Of a DNA stretch of 64,000 nt, positions 33,230 through 41,855 are shown in pieces. The DNA is taken from NCBI RefSeq assembly GCF_003480915.1, contig NZ_QUKD01000001.1, positions 1,040,973 to 1,104,972 of the forward strand, in the 5' to 3' direction. The notes under the pieces are model-generated. The model had not been told where the DNA came from and did no database searches. It saw nothing but the letters and a program-made list of their open reading frames with translations. How positions within the stretch are numbered: the first letter of the stretch is position 1; every line of letters begins with the position of its first letter. Source of the DNA: Parabacteroides sp. TM07-1AC (lineage in GTDB: Bacteria > Bacteroidota > Bacteroidia > Bacteroidales > Tannerellaceae). The position numbers were made by a program, and so were the translations under genes.

Positions 33230-35935
33230 TCAGATATCACGGACACAACGAATATACTCATCATGATCAATAATATCACATTGACTGAATTTTCCACCGT
33301 CAAAGTATAACAGGCTACGATATTCCATACCTTCAATCATAATAGTGGAACTGCTCCAATAATGCCAGCCGTGAAACGTATTTGCGCCTGTAGAAGATAC
33401 GATTCTGTCCCTATTCATACGCATAGCCCACAATTCTATCAGAGTTGGCACACGCCAGCCAGACAAACCGTCTTCTTTCAAATTACCACAATATTCTTTC
33501 ACAGCAGTATAAGTGAAAAAATCCGTCGTTTCTACTTTTTGTACTTGTATATCATAAGAACCAACCATCGTTCCTGCATCTTCATCAACAGTACAACCAT
33601 GATATTGATTTATTCCATCTTCATCAAACAGGAGACGTGAGCCCGCAGCAGGTTTCACATTGGTTAATACACTTTGATCTATTGTCACTATAATAGCTGA
33701 ACCTGCAACCTGTTTGACCTCTACCGTCTTTGAATGATTTCCACCGGTAACAGCGATAGTAAATGTGGCAGAACGAGCACCTCCTTTATTTTCAGTCGCA
33801 TTAAACGTTAAAGTTTGTTCTGTACCATTAGTTGTAGAAGATGTTATAGCAGGAGTTATTCCGTTAGTTGTTTCAGAAGGCTGAACTGTCCATGGCAAAC
33901 CACTAGTACCGTTTACCGTAACAGAGCCATAGGAAGCAACATACGGTAAATCGATTACAGATTTAGAAACAGTAAATTCCGAAGCCTTTTGTTTTACCGT
34001 AATCGTTCCTGTCGGACCACCATCCTCTTCACCTGCCCGGACGGTGATCGCTCCGCTTCGCTGGGAGGCATTTGGATTCACCTTAACATCAAAAGTGATC
34101 ATTTGAGCAGAACCCGTTGTCTGATCTCCTCCCGTCGTACCTGTCAGGGTAATCCAATCATCACTCATTACCTTTGCCGCCCACGGCAAGCCCGATGTAG
34201 CTGTAAATGAAGACTGCCCGGTGGCGGCTACCGGTTCAAGCTCTACAGTGGAACCCTTAACCGTAGAAGCTGCCTGCCTGACCGTTATCTCTTTTGTCAA
34301 ATTGTGATAATTAGGGTCACCTACCGAAGCACCGACTTTCACTGTGACAGTGCCGGTACGTTCCTCTGCCAGTGGATTACTGGAGATAGCTTTTACGTTC
34401 AACGCCTGTTGCTCACCTGTAGTTTCTTTATCAGCCCCTCCCTGGTTATCACCCGACCATTCCCACCAGTTTTCCCCGCTTACGGCAGCCAGCCACGACA
34501 GACCTTTTGTCGCTGTAAAATAAGAAGAAGCTTCCGAACCGGCAGCAGCTCCTAAAGAGAGATCTCCTCCTGTCGTTAAGGTCGAACCGGCTTGTGTAAG
34601 AGTGATCTCCTGGGGTTGTCCATTCACATCTACTGAAAACGAGACGCTCCTGTCCTCCACCTTCGGATTGGAAGACAATGCCTCAAAGACGACATTTGCC
34701 GGTCCCTGAAAACTTACTCCTACCCCCGTTCCAACAACTTTACCTTCTACTATCGCCGACAACCAATCCTCCAGCTCGAACGACCATTCCTGACCCGGAC
34801 GGGCAGTGATCTGTACCTCTGTCCGACCGCCTTTCTCTGCAGGCATATTCCCCCCTGTTACTACGATCGGTGGTATCTTACCGACTGTAATGCGCTCGTC
34901 CGAAATATCTATCCCAACCAACGTTACATTCATTTTATAATAGGAATTACGTACAATATCATAATTGTTTTTATCCTTTCCCGGATAAAAACAGAATGTA
35001 ACATTCTCGTAAGTCACCCCACTCTGCACTGCCGTTCCGGTCAGTTTAATAAAAGTGGCGTCACTCACACCTTGACCTGTTTTCTTCTTTTCGGAATCGA
35101 CAGTATATTCGTCGCTTACCGTTCCCGCCATATTCTCCGGCAGATACCAATACATGGTTGTACCCTGCTCATCGACCTCACCGGTATAAGTAATATAGCT
35201 CATCTCCTTCAACTGGCTTTCCGGTGCGTCGACCTGCATTTTCTGCGGAACCGAGCAGAGTGTCACACTAGTAGGGGTAAATGTAAAGCCTTCTCCACCC
35301 ATCGAATAGGTAAATTCAATTTTTGCCAACAAACGCGTCAGCTCCACCTCTACATCTTTTACGCCATTTTCTTCTACTATCCCTTGCCAAAAGCCTGCCA
35401 TTCCGCATAGGTTGCTCGTTGGCAAACCGTTCTTCGTTGAAACATACGGCAGGACATGTTTCTTCAAATCCGCCTCCGTTTCAATCCTGCCCAGGTCGCC
35501 GGCATTCGCTACAAACCAAACCTTGCTTTCCGTTCTGTCCTGGCTTTTCTTTAGTTTCACGTTCACCTTGTCACCGCTGAAAGAATCTATATATTTACAA
35601 AACAGAAGAGCCCCGGTCGAGGCATCGTACTGCCCCACCCAAATGGCGGATATCCGGTTCTCAAAACCATCCGCCAACGGGTTGGCGGCACGGGTATCCA
35701 TCCGGTCGGTTTCACCGACTGCCAGCGTATCCGATTCCACTGTACCCTCTGCCGTACACGTGAGGCTACGGGTCATTGCCGGACGGCAGGCCTCTACATG
35801 CAGGTGAAAGCCGACATCCACCTCTTTCAGCGCTTGCCGTGTAGAATCCTCTTCGCCTACATCAGCCAGTGTACAACTACCGGCAAGAAGCAAAATCAAC
35901 CAGGCAAAACGTTCTATTTTATTTACTCGTTCCAT
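33230..35935 (-). CDS. Large BACON/DUF1566 lipoprotein, putative fimbrial tip adhesin (copy 1)
   Basis: 901 residues with lipoprotein signal (lipobox LLAGSC at about 16-21). Domain order: a DUF4906-like N-terminal region (AIWVGQYDASTGALL, KVWFVANAGDLG, LCGMAGFWQG), then about four BACON-type domains (ARPGQEWSFEL, KGLSWLAAV, SGLPWAAKV, SGLPWTVQP), then a C-terminal DUF1566-like domain (GWRVPTLIELWAM, HYWSSSTI, IRCVRDI). BACON domains are thought to bind carbohydrate or mucin, and DUF1566 has a C-type-lectin-like fold. The size, the distal position and the binding domains suggest the tip adhesin of the fimbria. It is last in the phase-controlled operon, 13 bases after the 385-residue fimbrillin. 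Confidence 0.82.
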   Translation of the reverse strand: MERVNKIERFAWLILLLAGSCTLADVGEEDSTRQALKEVDVGFHLHVEACRPAMTRSLTCTAEGTVESDTLAVGETDRMDTRAANPLADGFENRISAIWVGQYDASTGALLFCKYIDSFSGDKVNVKLKKSQDRTESKVWFVANAGDLGRIETEADLKKHVLPYVSTKNGLPTSNLCGMAGFWQGIVEENGVKDVEVELTRLLAKIEFTYSMGGEGFTFTPTSVTLCSVPQKMQVDAPESQLKEMSYITYTGEVDEQGTTMYWYLPENMAGTVSDEYTVDSEKKKTGQGVSDATFIKLTGTAVQSGVTYENVTFCFYPGKDKNNYDIVRNSYYKMNVTLVGIDISDERITVGKIPPIVVTGGNMPAEKGGRTEVQITARPGQEWSFELEDWLSAIVEGKVVGTGVGVSFQGPANVVFEALSSNPKVEDRSVSFSVDVNGQPQEITLTQAGSTLTTGGDLSLGAAAGSEASSYFTATKGLSWLAAVSGENWWEWSGDNQGGADKETTGEQQALNVKAISSNPLAEERTGTVTVKVGASVGDPNYHNLTKEITVRQAASTVKGSTVELEPVAATGQSSFTATSGLPWAAKVMSDDWITLTGTTGGDQTTGSAQMITFDVKVNPNASQRSGAITVRAGEEDGGPTGTITVKQKASEFTVSKSVIDLPYVASYGSVTVNGTSGLPWTVQPSETTNGITPAITSSTTNGTEQTLTFNATENKGGARSATFTIAVTGGNHSKTVEVKQVAGSAIIVTIDQSVLTNVKPAAGSRLLFDEDGINQYHGCTVDEDAGTMVGSYDIQVQKVETTDFFTYTAVKEYCGNLKEDGLSGWRVPTLIELWAMRMNRDRIVSSTGANTFHGWHYWSSSTIMIEGMEYRSLLYFDGGKFSQCDIIDHDEYIRCVRDI

Positions 35936-35948
35936 CTCATCACACGTT

Positions 35949-37106
35949 TTATTTACTTCCTCCTATTTCCCCGTTCCCGCTCCAGTCAATAACTTTCCAT
36001 GGAATCACCGTAAAGGTCGTTCCCACCCCTTCGTTGATATCCGGATCGGGATAAGGCCGGTCGGGGGCTCCCACGTGTTCATCGGTATATAAAACCGGAG
36101 ACCAGTCCAATACTCTCATCAACAGCCGGCTCTCGTCGTTTTTTACCTCCAAGGTGAAAACGTACCGTTTGCCCCCGTCGAAAGAGATACCCATATCGGT
36201 TGTCGCTTTCAGGGTCGCCGTTTTATCATCCCGCTGTACGTCGATCTCCACGTCAAAAGGCGCTTCACTTTTAGGAAGAAGCACTCCCTTTGTTTTATTG
36301 AGTTTCGAGCCATCCGTATCCGACTCTACCTGTTCAAACTCTCCTGTTTCAAACAGGACCTGCGCACCCGTATCACCGCCTGTCGGCAAGATTCCCGTTC
36401 CTTCCCCCACGACAAGGGCTGCCCCCGGAGAAGAGATTTTGCTTATAACCAACCGAGTGGCATACAACCGGTCGAAAGGAAGAACATTCTCTTTCGATGG
36501 AGCGACATTGAATACGACCAGCGCACATTTCCGGTTAAAAGTACCCAACGTCACCCGGCGTGAATTGCCCGAAACAGTAACACCATGCACTGAAGAAGTC
36601 ATCACATCTTCTTTATGGGGTATATCCTTTATCTTGTATACATTGTCGTCCGTGTCTTTTACCCATTTTCTTGCCGGAGAAACAGCAAAAAAGTCGTATA
36701 CACCTCCCCGCACGACCATTTCTTTCGCTTCACCGTCAACCGGTTTTCCGTTATCGTCCACCCGACAGGGCGACAGGGAACCGTCCGCTTCCACCTTATA
36801 GGTAGCTTCCAGGGTCGGGGCTGTTGTAGAAAAGGATACCGGCGCAGCCTGTTCTTCCCCCGGGTCACTCCTGAAATAGGCACCGATACGCAAGGTCGTT
36901 CCCTCCGGCAGCAGCTCGGGAGACGGTGCTCCGGCTTCTCCCGCACGCGTCAGGACAACCGGCATGCCCAGGTCCGGTTTGCCGAAACTCAAAGCCACCA
37001 TCCGGGCATTTTCCGGCACGACACCTTCCACCGGTCCTGCCGTGCATCCTGCCAATACAACGCATCCCATCAGCTCCAAATATACCTGTATACAATTCCG
37101 TATCAT
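35949..37106 (-). CDS. Fimbrillin-like lipoprotein (copy 1 of the 385-residue type)
   Basis: 385 residues; signal MIRNCIQVYLELMGCVVLAGC. It carries the fimbrillin landmarks GGVYDFFAVSPARKW, IPHKEDVMTSSVHGVTV, FNRKCALVVFNVAPSKENV and a C-terminal VLDWSPVLYTDE. It shares these with the protein at 28274. The gap to the previous gene is 13 bases. Position just before the tip-like gene suggests an adaptor or minor pilin joining tip to shaft; this is inference. Confidence 0.82.
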   Translation of the reverse strand: MIRNCIQVYLELMGCVVLAGCTAGPVEGVVPENARMVALSFGKPDLGMPVVLTRAGEAGAPSPELLPEGTTLRIGAYFRSDPGEEQAAPVSFSTTAPTLEATYKVEADGSLSPCRVDDNGKPVDGEAKEMVVRGGVYDFFAVSPARKWVKDTDDNVYKIKDIPHKEDVMTSSVHGVTVSGNSRRVTLGTFNRKCALVVFNVAPSKENVLPFDRLYATRLVISKISSPGAALVVGEGTGILPTGGDTGAQVLFETGEFEQVESDTDGSKLNKTKGVLLPKSEAPFDVEIDVQRDDKTATLKATTDMGISFDGGKRYVFTLEVKNDESRLLMRVLDWSPVLYTDEHVGAPDRPYPDPDINEGVGTTFTVIPWKVIDWSGNGEIGGSK

Positions 37107-37119
37107 TTGTTTCCCTATC

Positions 37120-38010
37120 TTAAAGTTCTACTTCTCCTCCCTCTTTCTCCGTCCAGCCGGTAACAGCTGTGGCAACGGATAATTTTTCTTTCTCTGCATC
37201 CAACGTGACCGAAAGCGTATAGGAAGTGCCGGCCTGCGCCATGCCCCCCGCCTCCCCGAAACGAACCGGCAGAGCCTCATAAGCCAGGCTGCTCCCGTCG
37301 GGGAAAGCTACGGTTGCGTAAAATGTCAGTGGGACAGCAGCCTCCAACATCGTTGTTGCAACCGGCGTATCAGGATAAGTTCCCGACAGCCAAACATCTG
37401 CACCATCCGATTCCCAAACGGTCAAAACCGCCGGTTCACCCATCGCCAGCAACGTTCCTTTATTCAAATCGAGTAACATATCCGGATGGCTTCCGCCTAT
37501 CTGCATCCGTATCAAACGGGCATCAGCCGGATAGCCTTCCGACACACGGACACGGATATTCAGTTGCGTCAGCAAATGACGGAAGGTAAACCGTTTACCC
37601 GTCTGCCAGAACATATCGGCAAGCGAACCGTATTGTTCATTACTGACAAGCAAATCCCGGCTACCGTCCAGTCGGTAAACAACTCCGTTACTGCCCGGCT
37701 CCGCCGAAGGATAATAGCCCCGGAGGTAAAGACGGCTGCCGTCTGACGGATAATCGTGCGACTGCAACAGGACAGCCTCCCCTTCCGCCGTCCCGTGCGC
37801 CTCCCAGATCTCATCATACGTACCCGACGCTTTCCCGGCGGCAAAAGCCAGTAGCTCGCCATCGAAAGCGGACAGAGAGTTACTTGTGAGCAGGCGTATC
37901 CCGTTCGTCTCTTCCACCGGTTCAGGTACTTTCAGGTTCTCGCATCCACACAATAACGCAGTAAGCAATAAAACCACGAACCTTTTATTTACCTTATCTC
38001 CTTTTTTCAT
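37120..38010 (-). CDS. Fimbrillin family lipoprotein (probable shaft or minor pilin)
   Basis: 296 residues; signal MKKGDKVNKRFVVLLLTALL with lipobox CGC. Mfa-like features: YLRGYYPSAEPGSNGVVYRL, FTFRHLLTQLNIRVRV and a C-terminal strand SVATAVTGWTEKEGGEVEL. The ending WTE.EGGEVEL is like the polymerisation strand of fimbrillins. It lies 13 bases before the 385-residue gene and 21 bases after the DUF5119-like gene, in one operon. Confidence 0.83.
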   Translation of the reverse strand: MKKGDKVNKRFVVLLLTALLCGCENLKVPEPVEETNGIRLLTSNSLSAFDGELLAFAAGKASGTYDEIWEAHGTAEGEAVLLQSHDYPSDGSRLYLRGYYPSAEPGSNGVVYRLDGSRDLLVSNEQYGSLADMFWQTGKRFTFRHLLTQLNIRVRVSEGYPADARLIRMQIGGSHPDMLLDLNKGTLLAMGEPAVLTVWESDGADVWLSGTYPDTPVATTMLEAAVPLTFYATVAFPDGSSLAYEALPVRFGEAGGMAQAGTSYTLSVTLDAEKEKLSVATAVTGWTEKEGGEVEL

Positions 38011-38031
38011 ATCTTTCTCTTTTCCTGTTTT

Positions 38032-38964
38032 CTATTCAGTACCGGCTGTTCCCTCCGTTTCCGCCGTTCCTTCATGCCAGCCGGTAACTTCTATCGTATA
38101 ACCGCCTGTTTCCAACGGACGGACGGTCATATCCAATTCGATGCGGGCTGCCAAACCATTAAGTACAGCCTCATTCACCTGATCTGTCACATCCGTATGT
38201 GAGACGAACGATTGTCCGTCTTTTTGTTCTACTGTCAGCGAGAGATTGGCAGGAACCGATGTTTCCGCCTCCTTATTTCCCGGACGAAGACCGAACAAAG
38301 ACAAAGACGCCGTATAACGGTTTATGCCGGCAACTTCAGTCGAAAAGCAGACCGAAGCATTATTTTCTTCACAAGGTTCACCCGTCGGAATACAAACTTC
38401 GGGAGGGATGCCGCTCAATTCACCGCTTACAACAGTGACTTCGCCGCCACCTTCGATGCGAATATTCAGTGTCACTTCTTTGATCAGGCAGACAGGACTC
38501 AGGACGATGGCTTTACCGACAGTAGCCGTGGCAACCACCTCTTCCTCTCCCGTTCCGTACAGATTGCCGGGCTGACTGATCACACCGACAGTTCCTTTGG
38601 AAAAAACAGAGGAACGGGCTACTGCACGAGCACCGGAATATCCGCTATTCATCGACAAGTCCAGATTAATGCCATCCGGATTACAGACCACTACCCCGTA
38701 ATGACCTTGCGGGATGGTTCCCTCATAGCCGGAAGCATCGCCGCGACGAACGAGGGGAACCGGATTGCCATCGGCATAAAAATAATAATCGAAAACACCT
38801 GTATGAGCAGCACGTGTTCCCCAGTCCAGGACTAAGCGGACTTTGCCGTTCCTCGTCCAGTCCTTGTCGGTCGTCAGGGAGGTACAGGCCGTGAATAGCA
38901 ACCCAATCAACAGCCCCCCCACATAATCCCTTATCTTGTTCCCCTTCCCCATCTTAATTTTCAA
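38032..38964 (-). CDS. DUF5119-like / FimB-Mfa2-type lipoprotein, probable fimbrial anchor
   Basis: 310 residues with a lipoprotein signal (lipobox LLFTAC at about 21-26). The mature start NGKVRLVLDWGTRAAHTG and the segments GYEGTIPQGHYGVVVCNPDG and ELDMTVRPLETGGYTIEVTGW fit the DUF5119 or FimB/Mfa2 families, found second or third in Bacteroidales fimbrial operons. Mfa2/FimB anchors the fimbria in the outer membrane. The family assignment is from memory and could be either. It follows the DUF3575 gene after a 21-base gap that holds a heptamer array. Confidence 0.72.
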   Translation of the reverse strand: MKIKMGKGNKIRDYVGGLLIGLLFTACTSLTTDKDWTRNGKVRLVLDWGTRAAHTGVFDYYFYADGNPVPLVRRGDASGYEGTIPQGHYGVVVCNPDGINLDLSMNSGYSGARAVARSSVFSKGTVGVISQPGNLYGTGEEEVVATATVGKAIVLSPVCLIKEVTLNIRIEGGGEVTVVSGELSGIPPEVCIPTGEPCEENNASVCFSTEVAGINRYTASLSLFGLRPGNKEAETSVPANLSLTVEQKDGQSFVSHTDVTDQVNEAVLNGLAARIELDMTVRPLETGGYTIEVTGWHEGTAETEGTAGTE

Positions 38965-38983
38965 TTTTCAATTCTCAATTTTC
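38956..38983. repeat. Heptamer tandem repeat, 4 copies (AATTTTC)
   Basis: AATTTTC, AATTTTC, AATTCTC, AATTTTC in a row. It begins inside the first codons of the DUF5119-like gene and ends 3 bases from the DUF3575 stop at 38986. Same unit length, copy number and position (between two genes of an operon) as the array at 23510. Confidence 0.85.
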
Positions 38984-38985
38984 AA

Positions 38986-40320
38986 TTACCTGACCCCTAT
39001 CCTATACACTATACTGAGCCTGAATCCGATCATCATACCTGTTGCATTGAACAGGCTTTCCTGATAATTCTTATCATCCACTTTGTCATACCGGTATTTC
39101 TCTCCGCCAAAAACAGAACGATAGCCAGCCTGTAAAGCCGCCTCCGTACAGAAACCGGCTCCTAATGGAACCATGCACCCTATTGCCAACCCTCCCGAAG
39201 CAAACTTACCTGTACGGCCATAAAGACCGTCGGAGCTGATCTTTTCCCCTCGTACATCAAAATCGCCATACTGTCCGAACGCTCCGACCCATAGCCAGCG
39301 GAAACGATCATCCCCTTTCAACCAAAAACGCGGCTCCAGCGTCAGGGACGAAACGCCCCAAAGGTTATCCGGATCACTTCCATACGTATAATAGGAATAA
39401 AGAAAGGAGGCATCTACCGACCAGCGTTCCCCGAAACAATATTCCAGCTCCAGATTAGGCATAAAGCTTCCCTTGTTAAATTCGACCGGTCCATTCCCCA
39501 ACATCACCGACGGAGCCAGCGTACACCAGGGCAGCAGGTTCGTCTTTATTGAAAGATTGAAAGGACGGGTACCGGAAGGATTTGTCGTTAGGGTAAGATT
39601 GTTTTTCTCAGGTTTCGCCTTTTCCGGTACCCCGTCACTTTTAACTAGTTTTTCATTCCTTTCTTTCGGTTTCCCTGTATGGGAGACCGGTGTCTTTTTG
39701 GAGATCACCAACCGGTAGTCACTGACCTCTTCCCTGTCAAACAAAGCATCGCATATCATATAGACGATACGATCTCCCTTTTCTCCCGACATCCGTTTAT
39801 ACTGTTCCACAAACGGGATAGCCCCATATTTTCCGACAGCCTCTTCCATGCTACGGGAATAATGGCTTTCACTATAATATATTTCCTGATTGGCAAACCA
39901 CGGCACAGGAGTATCCAGATAATAGACATGTACCTGATCGCGGTTCGAACCACTACGGTCGATATAAAAGGCTATGCATTCATATGGTAATTTCAATTTC
40001 GTTTTCATATAATTCCGGATACGTTCGGCACGCAGCGAAACCTGATTGACGGCTTCTGTCTCCATGTATTGCCAGGAAGCCAGGTGAGCCACAATCAATA
40101 GATGGGAAGTTCCCTCCAATAAGGTAATCCGGTTTTGCTTCAACAGCTCTGCCATCCGCTGAAGCTCCCCGGCATTGTCCGCATAATCTGCCAGCAAACG
40201 GTTTTCCGTTTCGGGAAAAGAATAGACATAAGCATTCGCCTGTTGGAAATCCTGTCCCCAAAGAACATTCCCCTTCAACAATAGGAGCATGATAAACAAT
40301 ATGTACAAAGCTCTTTTCAT
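38986..40320 (-). CDS. DUF3575 protein, first gene of the phase-variable fimbrial operon
   Basis: 444 residues with signal peptide (MKRALYILFIMLLLLKGNVL, cut near WGQ). The first half contains an OmpA-like stretch (LASWQYMETEAVNQVSLRAE, RIRNYMKTKLKLP). The second half is a DUF3575 beta-barrel-like domain (SIKTNLLPWCTLAPSVMLGN, SVDASFLYSYY, LEPRFWLKGDDR) ending in RLSIVYRIGVR, with aromatic and hydrophobic strands typical of an outer-membrane barrel. DUF3575 genes usually open Bacteroidales fimbrial operons. Its ATG is only 14 bases from the left inverted repeat of the invertible segment, so its expression depends on the orientation of that segment. Confidence 0.86.
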   Translation of the reverse strand: MKRALYILFIMLLLLKGNVLWGQDFQQANAYVYSFPETENRLLADYADNAGELQRMAELLKQNRITLLEGTSHLLIVAHLASWQYMETEAVNQVSLRAERIRNYMKTKLKLPYECIAFYIDRSGSNRDQVHVYYLDTPVPWFANQEIYYSESHYSRSMEEAVGKYGAIPFVEQYKRMSGEKGDRIVYMICDALFDREEVSDYRLVISKKTPVSHTGKPKERNEKLVKSDGVPEKAKPEKNNLTLTTNPSGTRPFNLSIKTNLLPWCTLAPSVMLGNGPVEFNKGSFMPNLELEYCFGERWSVDASFLYSYYTYGSDPDNLWGVSSLTLEPRFWLKGDDRFRWLWVGAFGQYGDFDVRGEKISSDGLYGRTGKFASGGLAIGCMVPLGAGFCTEAALQAGYRSVFGGEKYRYDKVDDKNYQESLFNATGMMIGFRLSIVYRIGVR

Positions 40321-40334
40321 AACTTCCCGTATCT

Positions 40335-40363
40335 GTTCCGTTTCTTAGCAAGAAACGGAACGT
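40335..40363. repeat. Left recombination site of the invertible segment
   Basis: The first 27 bases are themselves a perfect palindrome: two 12-base arms (GTTCCGTTTCTT and its complement) around the spacer AGC. The arms are symmetric, so only the 3-base spacer and the flanking GT define the direction of the site. Confidence 0.88.
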
Positions 40364-40796
40364 AAACAAAAACACAGACGTAAACAAATGGTATACAATG
40401 CCTTATATGCATAACAGAAGTATTCTTTATAGTTGTAGAATACAATATGAACCATTCTTTACGTCAGCTTTTTTTCTTTTCAGATCATGAATGTTTTTGA
40501 AACACAAGAAAAGCAGGTCTGTATGGAAAGTAATCTTCGTAAGAATACTTCTACTATAAAAAGACAATAAGATGAACTAAAAAAGAAGAAAGAAAAGAAT
40601 AATTCCATTTACGAAAATAACCATAAACAACTGATACTTTGATGTTTGATAGAGATCAAATTGATTAGTATAAATAACAAGAACACCTATGCCCTACTTT
40701 GTAATATTTACTCTTTGAGAATAAGGAGAGTATAATATTCAGGGTTTCATGTGCAAAATTTCGGGTTTTCATAACCATTATAAGAAATAAAGTTAT

Positions 40797-40804
40797 TATT
40801 TTTG
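40797..40804 (+). promoter_or_regulatory. Candidate phase-variable promoter -7 box (OFF orientation)
   Basis: TATTTTTG matches TAnnTTTG, 26 bases inside the right repeat and pointing toward it. There is no TTTG at 19-21 bases upstream, so the -33 element is weak or differs. Confidence 0.5.
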
Positions 40805-40830
40805 CAGTGTAATACTATCATTGATTATCA

Positions 40831-40859
40831 ACGTTCCGTTTCTTGCTAAGAAACAGAAC
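40831..40859. repeat. Right recombination site of the invertible segment
   Basis: Inverted copy of the left site, with the spacer now GCT (complement of AGC) and one arm base changed (AAGAAACAGAAC instead of AAGAAACGGAAC). The mismatch is at the end nearest the recombinase, outside the segment that would be exchanged. Confidence 0.88.
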
Positions 40860-40871
40860 CAGCTTCTAAGT

Positions 40872-41855
40872 CTATCCTGCTGATTCATATCTTTTTATTT
40901 TTGGTTCCTGTTTTCTTTTTAATACAATCCGATTGGCCTTATTGATCACGGAACTATTCAGTTCTGCCAGATAAATACGGGTCACCAAAATGGAAGAATG
41001 CCCCAGTGCATCACAAATAGTCTCGATATCCACCCCTTTGTCTCGTGCAACCGTTGCCCAGGAATGGCGTGCCACATGTGTGGTCAGTTTCACATTCAGT
41101 TCCAAAATCAGAGAGATACGGTTGAGCCGTTTGTTTTGCAATCTCAAGGCACTTTCATATCCTTCACCGTTGGCATTCAGGATAGGAAACAGGTAAGGAC
41201 TGTCTTTCACATCCGCCGCATACCGCCGGATGATCATTATCATCTCAGGCAGTAGCTCTATATGCAAAACCTTACCGGTTTTACTTCTCGTATAGGTAAG
41301 AACTCCCCCCTGGATATCTGTCTTTTTCAGATGGGCGAGGTCCACAAAAGACATGCCTCTCGTATAATAGCTGAACAAAAACATTGAAAGGGCAAATGCC
41401 AAATTGGGGGATAACCGGGTCACCGCCTTTTCCAACCGGGTAATACTAGCTTCAGGCACAGCCCGTTTAGCCGTCTTTTTCACACCGGTAAAAACATTTT
41501 TAAAAGGATCTTCGTTTCCCCGGTCGGCCATCCCTGCCGCCACCATCTCATGCCATATAGTCCGCAGATGGCGAAGATAAAAAGAAGAACTATTCTCCCC
41601 CAACTTCTTCCCTCCCGGCTTTTCTTCTTGTAGCCAATGTTCATACGCCGTCATCAGTTTCCCATCCACCCCGTCCGCATACACTATCTTCCCGCATAAA
41701 AAACGCCGGAACGAATTAAGCGCACTGCTATAATTATGCGCCGTACTCTTCTTCCCCCCATCTTCCAGACGGGTTATCTTCTCTTGCATAAACTGCAGCA
41801 CTTCCACTTTCTGCCGCCTGCCTGCACTCTGCTCGTTGTCTCTTCTCATATACAT
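40872..41855 (-). CDS. Tyrosine site-specific recombinase (DNA invertase)
   Basis: 327 residues. It has an N-terminal SAM-like core-binding domain (AHNYSSALNSFRRFL) and a C-terminal catalytic domain with the expected residues: Arg166 (YYTRGMSF), Lys192 (TRSKTGK), His260 and Arg263 (THVARHSW), His286 (LGHSS) and Tyr295 (TRIYLAEL). Bacteroidales invertases of this size flip promoters of surface-structure loci. It lies 12 bases from the right recombination site and reads toward it, so it very probably inverts the adjacent segment. The start could be Met1 or Met3. Confidence 0.92.
   Translation of the reverse strand: MYMRRDNEQSAGRRQKVEVLQFMQEKITRLEDGGKKSTAHNYSSALNSFRRFLCGKIVYADGVDGKLMTAYEHWLQEEKPGGKKLGENSSSFYLRHLRTIWHEMVAAGMADRGNEDPFKNVFTGVKKTAKRAVPEASITRLEKAVTRLSPNLAFALSMFLFSYYTRGMSFVDLAHLKKTDIQGGVLTYTRSKTGKVLHIELLPEMIMIIRRYAADVKDSPYLFPILNANGEGYESALRLQNKRLNRISLILELNVKLTTHVARHSWATVARDKGVDIETICDALGHSSILVTRIYLAELNSSVINKANRIVLKRKQEPKIKRYESAG

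Larger units (their letters stand above)
40335..40859. other. Invertible DNA segment (phase switch) upstream of the fimbrial operon
   Basis: Two 29-base inverted repeats (40335-40363 and 40831-40859) differ at one base and enclose 467 bases without a gene. A tyrosine recombinase gene begins 12 bases further right. The only full TAnnTTTG match inside (40797-40804) points right, away from the fimbriae; I found no match pointing left. Inversion about the repeats would place that box at 40390-40397, facing left, about 70 bases upstream of the DUF3575 ATG. So the present orientation is predicted to be OFF. Confidence 0.82.

Noticed and set aside
36154..36801. 215-codon forward open frame
   Set aside because: Antisense to a fimbrillin gene that has a signal peptide and family motifs; Ser/Pro-rich shadow.
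40364..40830. Left-facing promoter already present in the invertible segment
   Set aside because: I looked for CAAAnnTA on the forward strand throughout and found no full match, so an ON promoter in this orientation is not supported.
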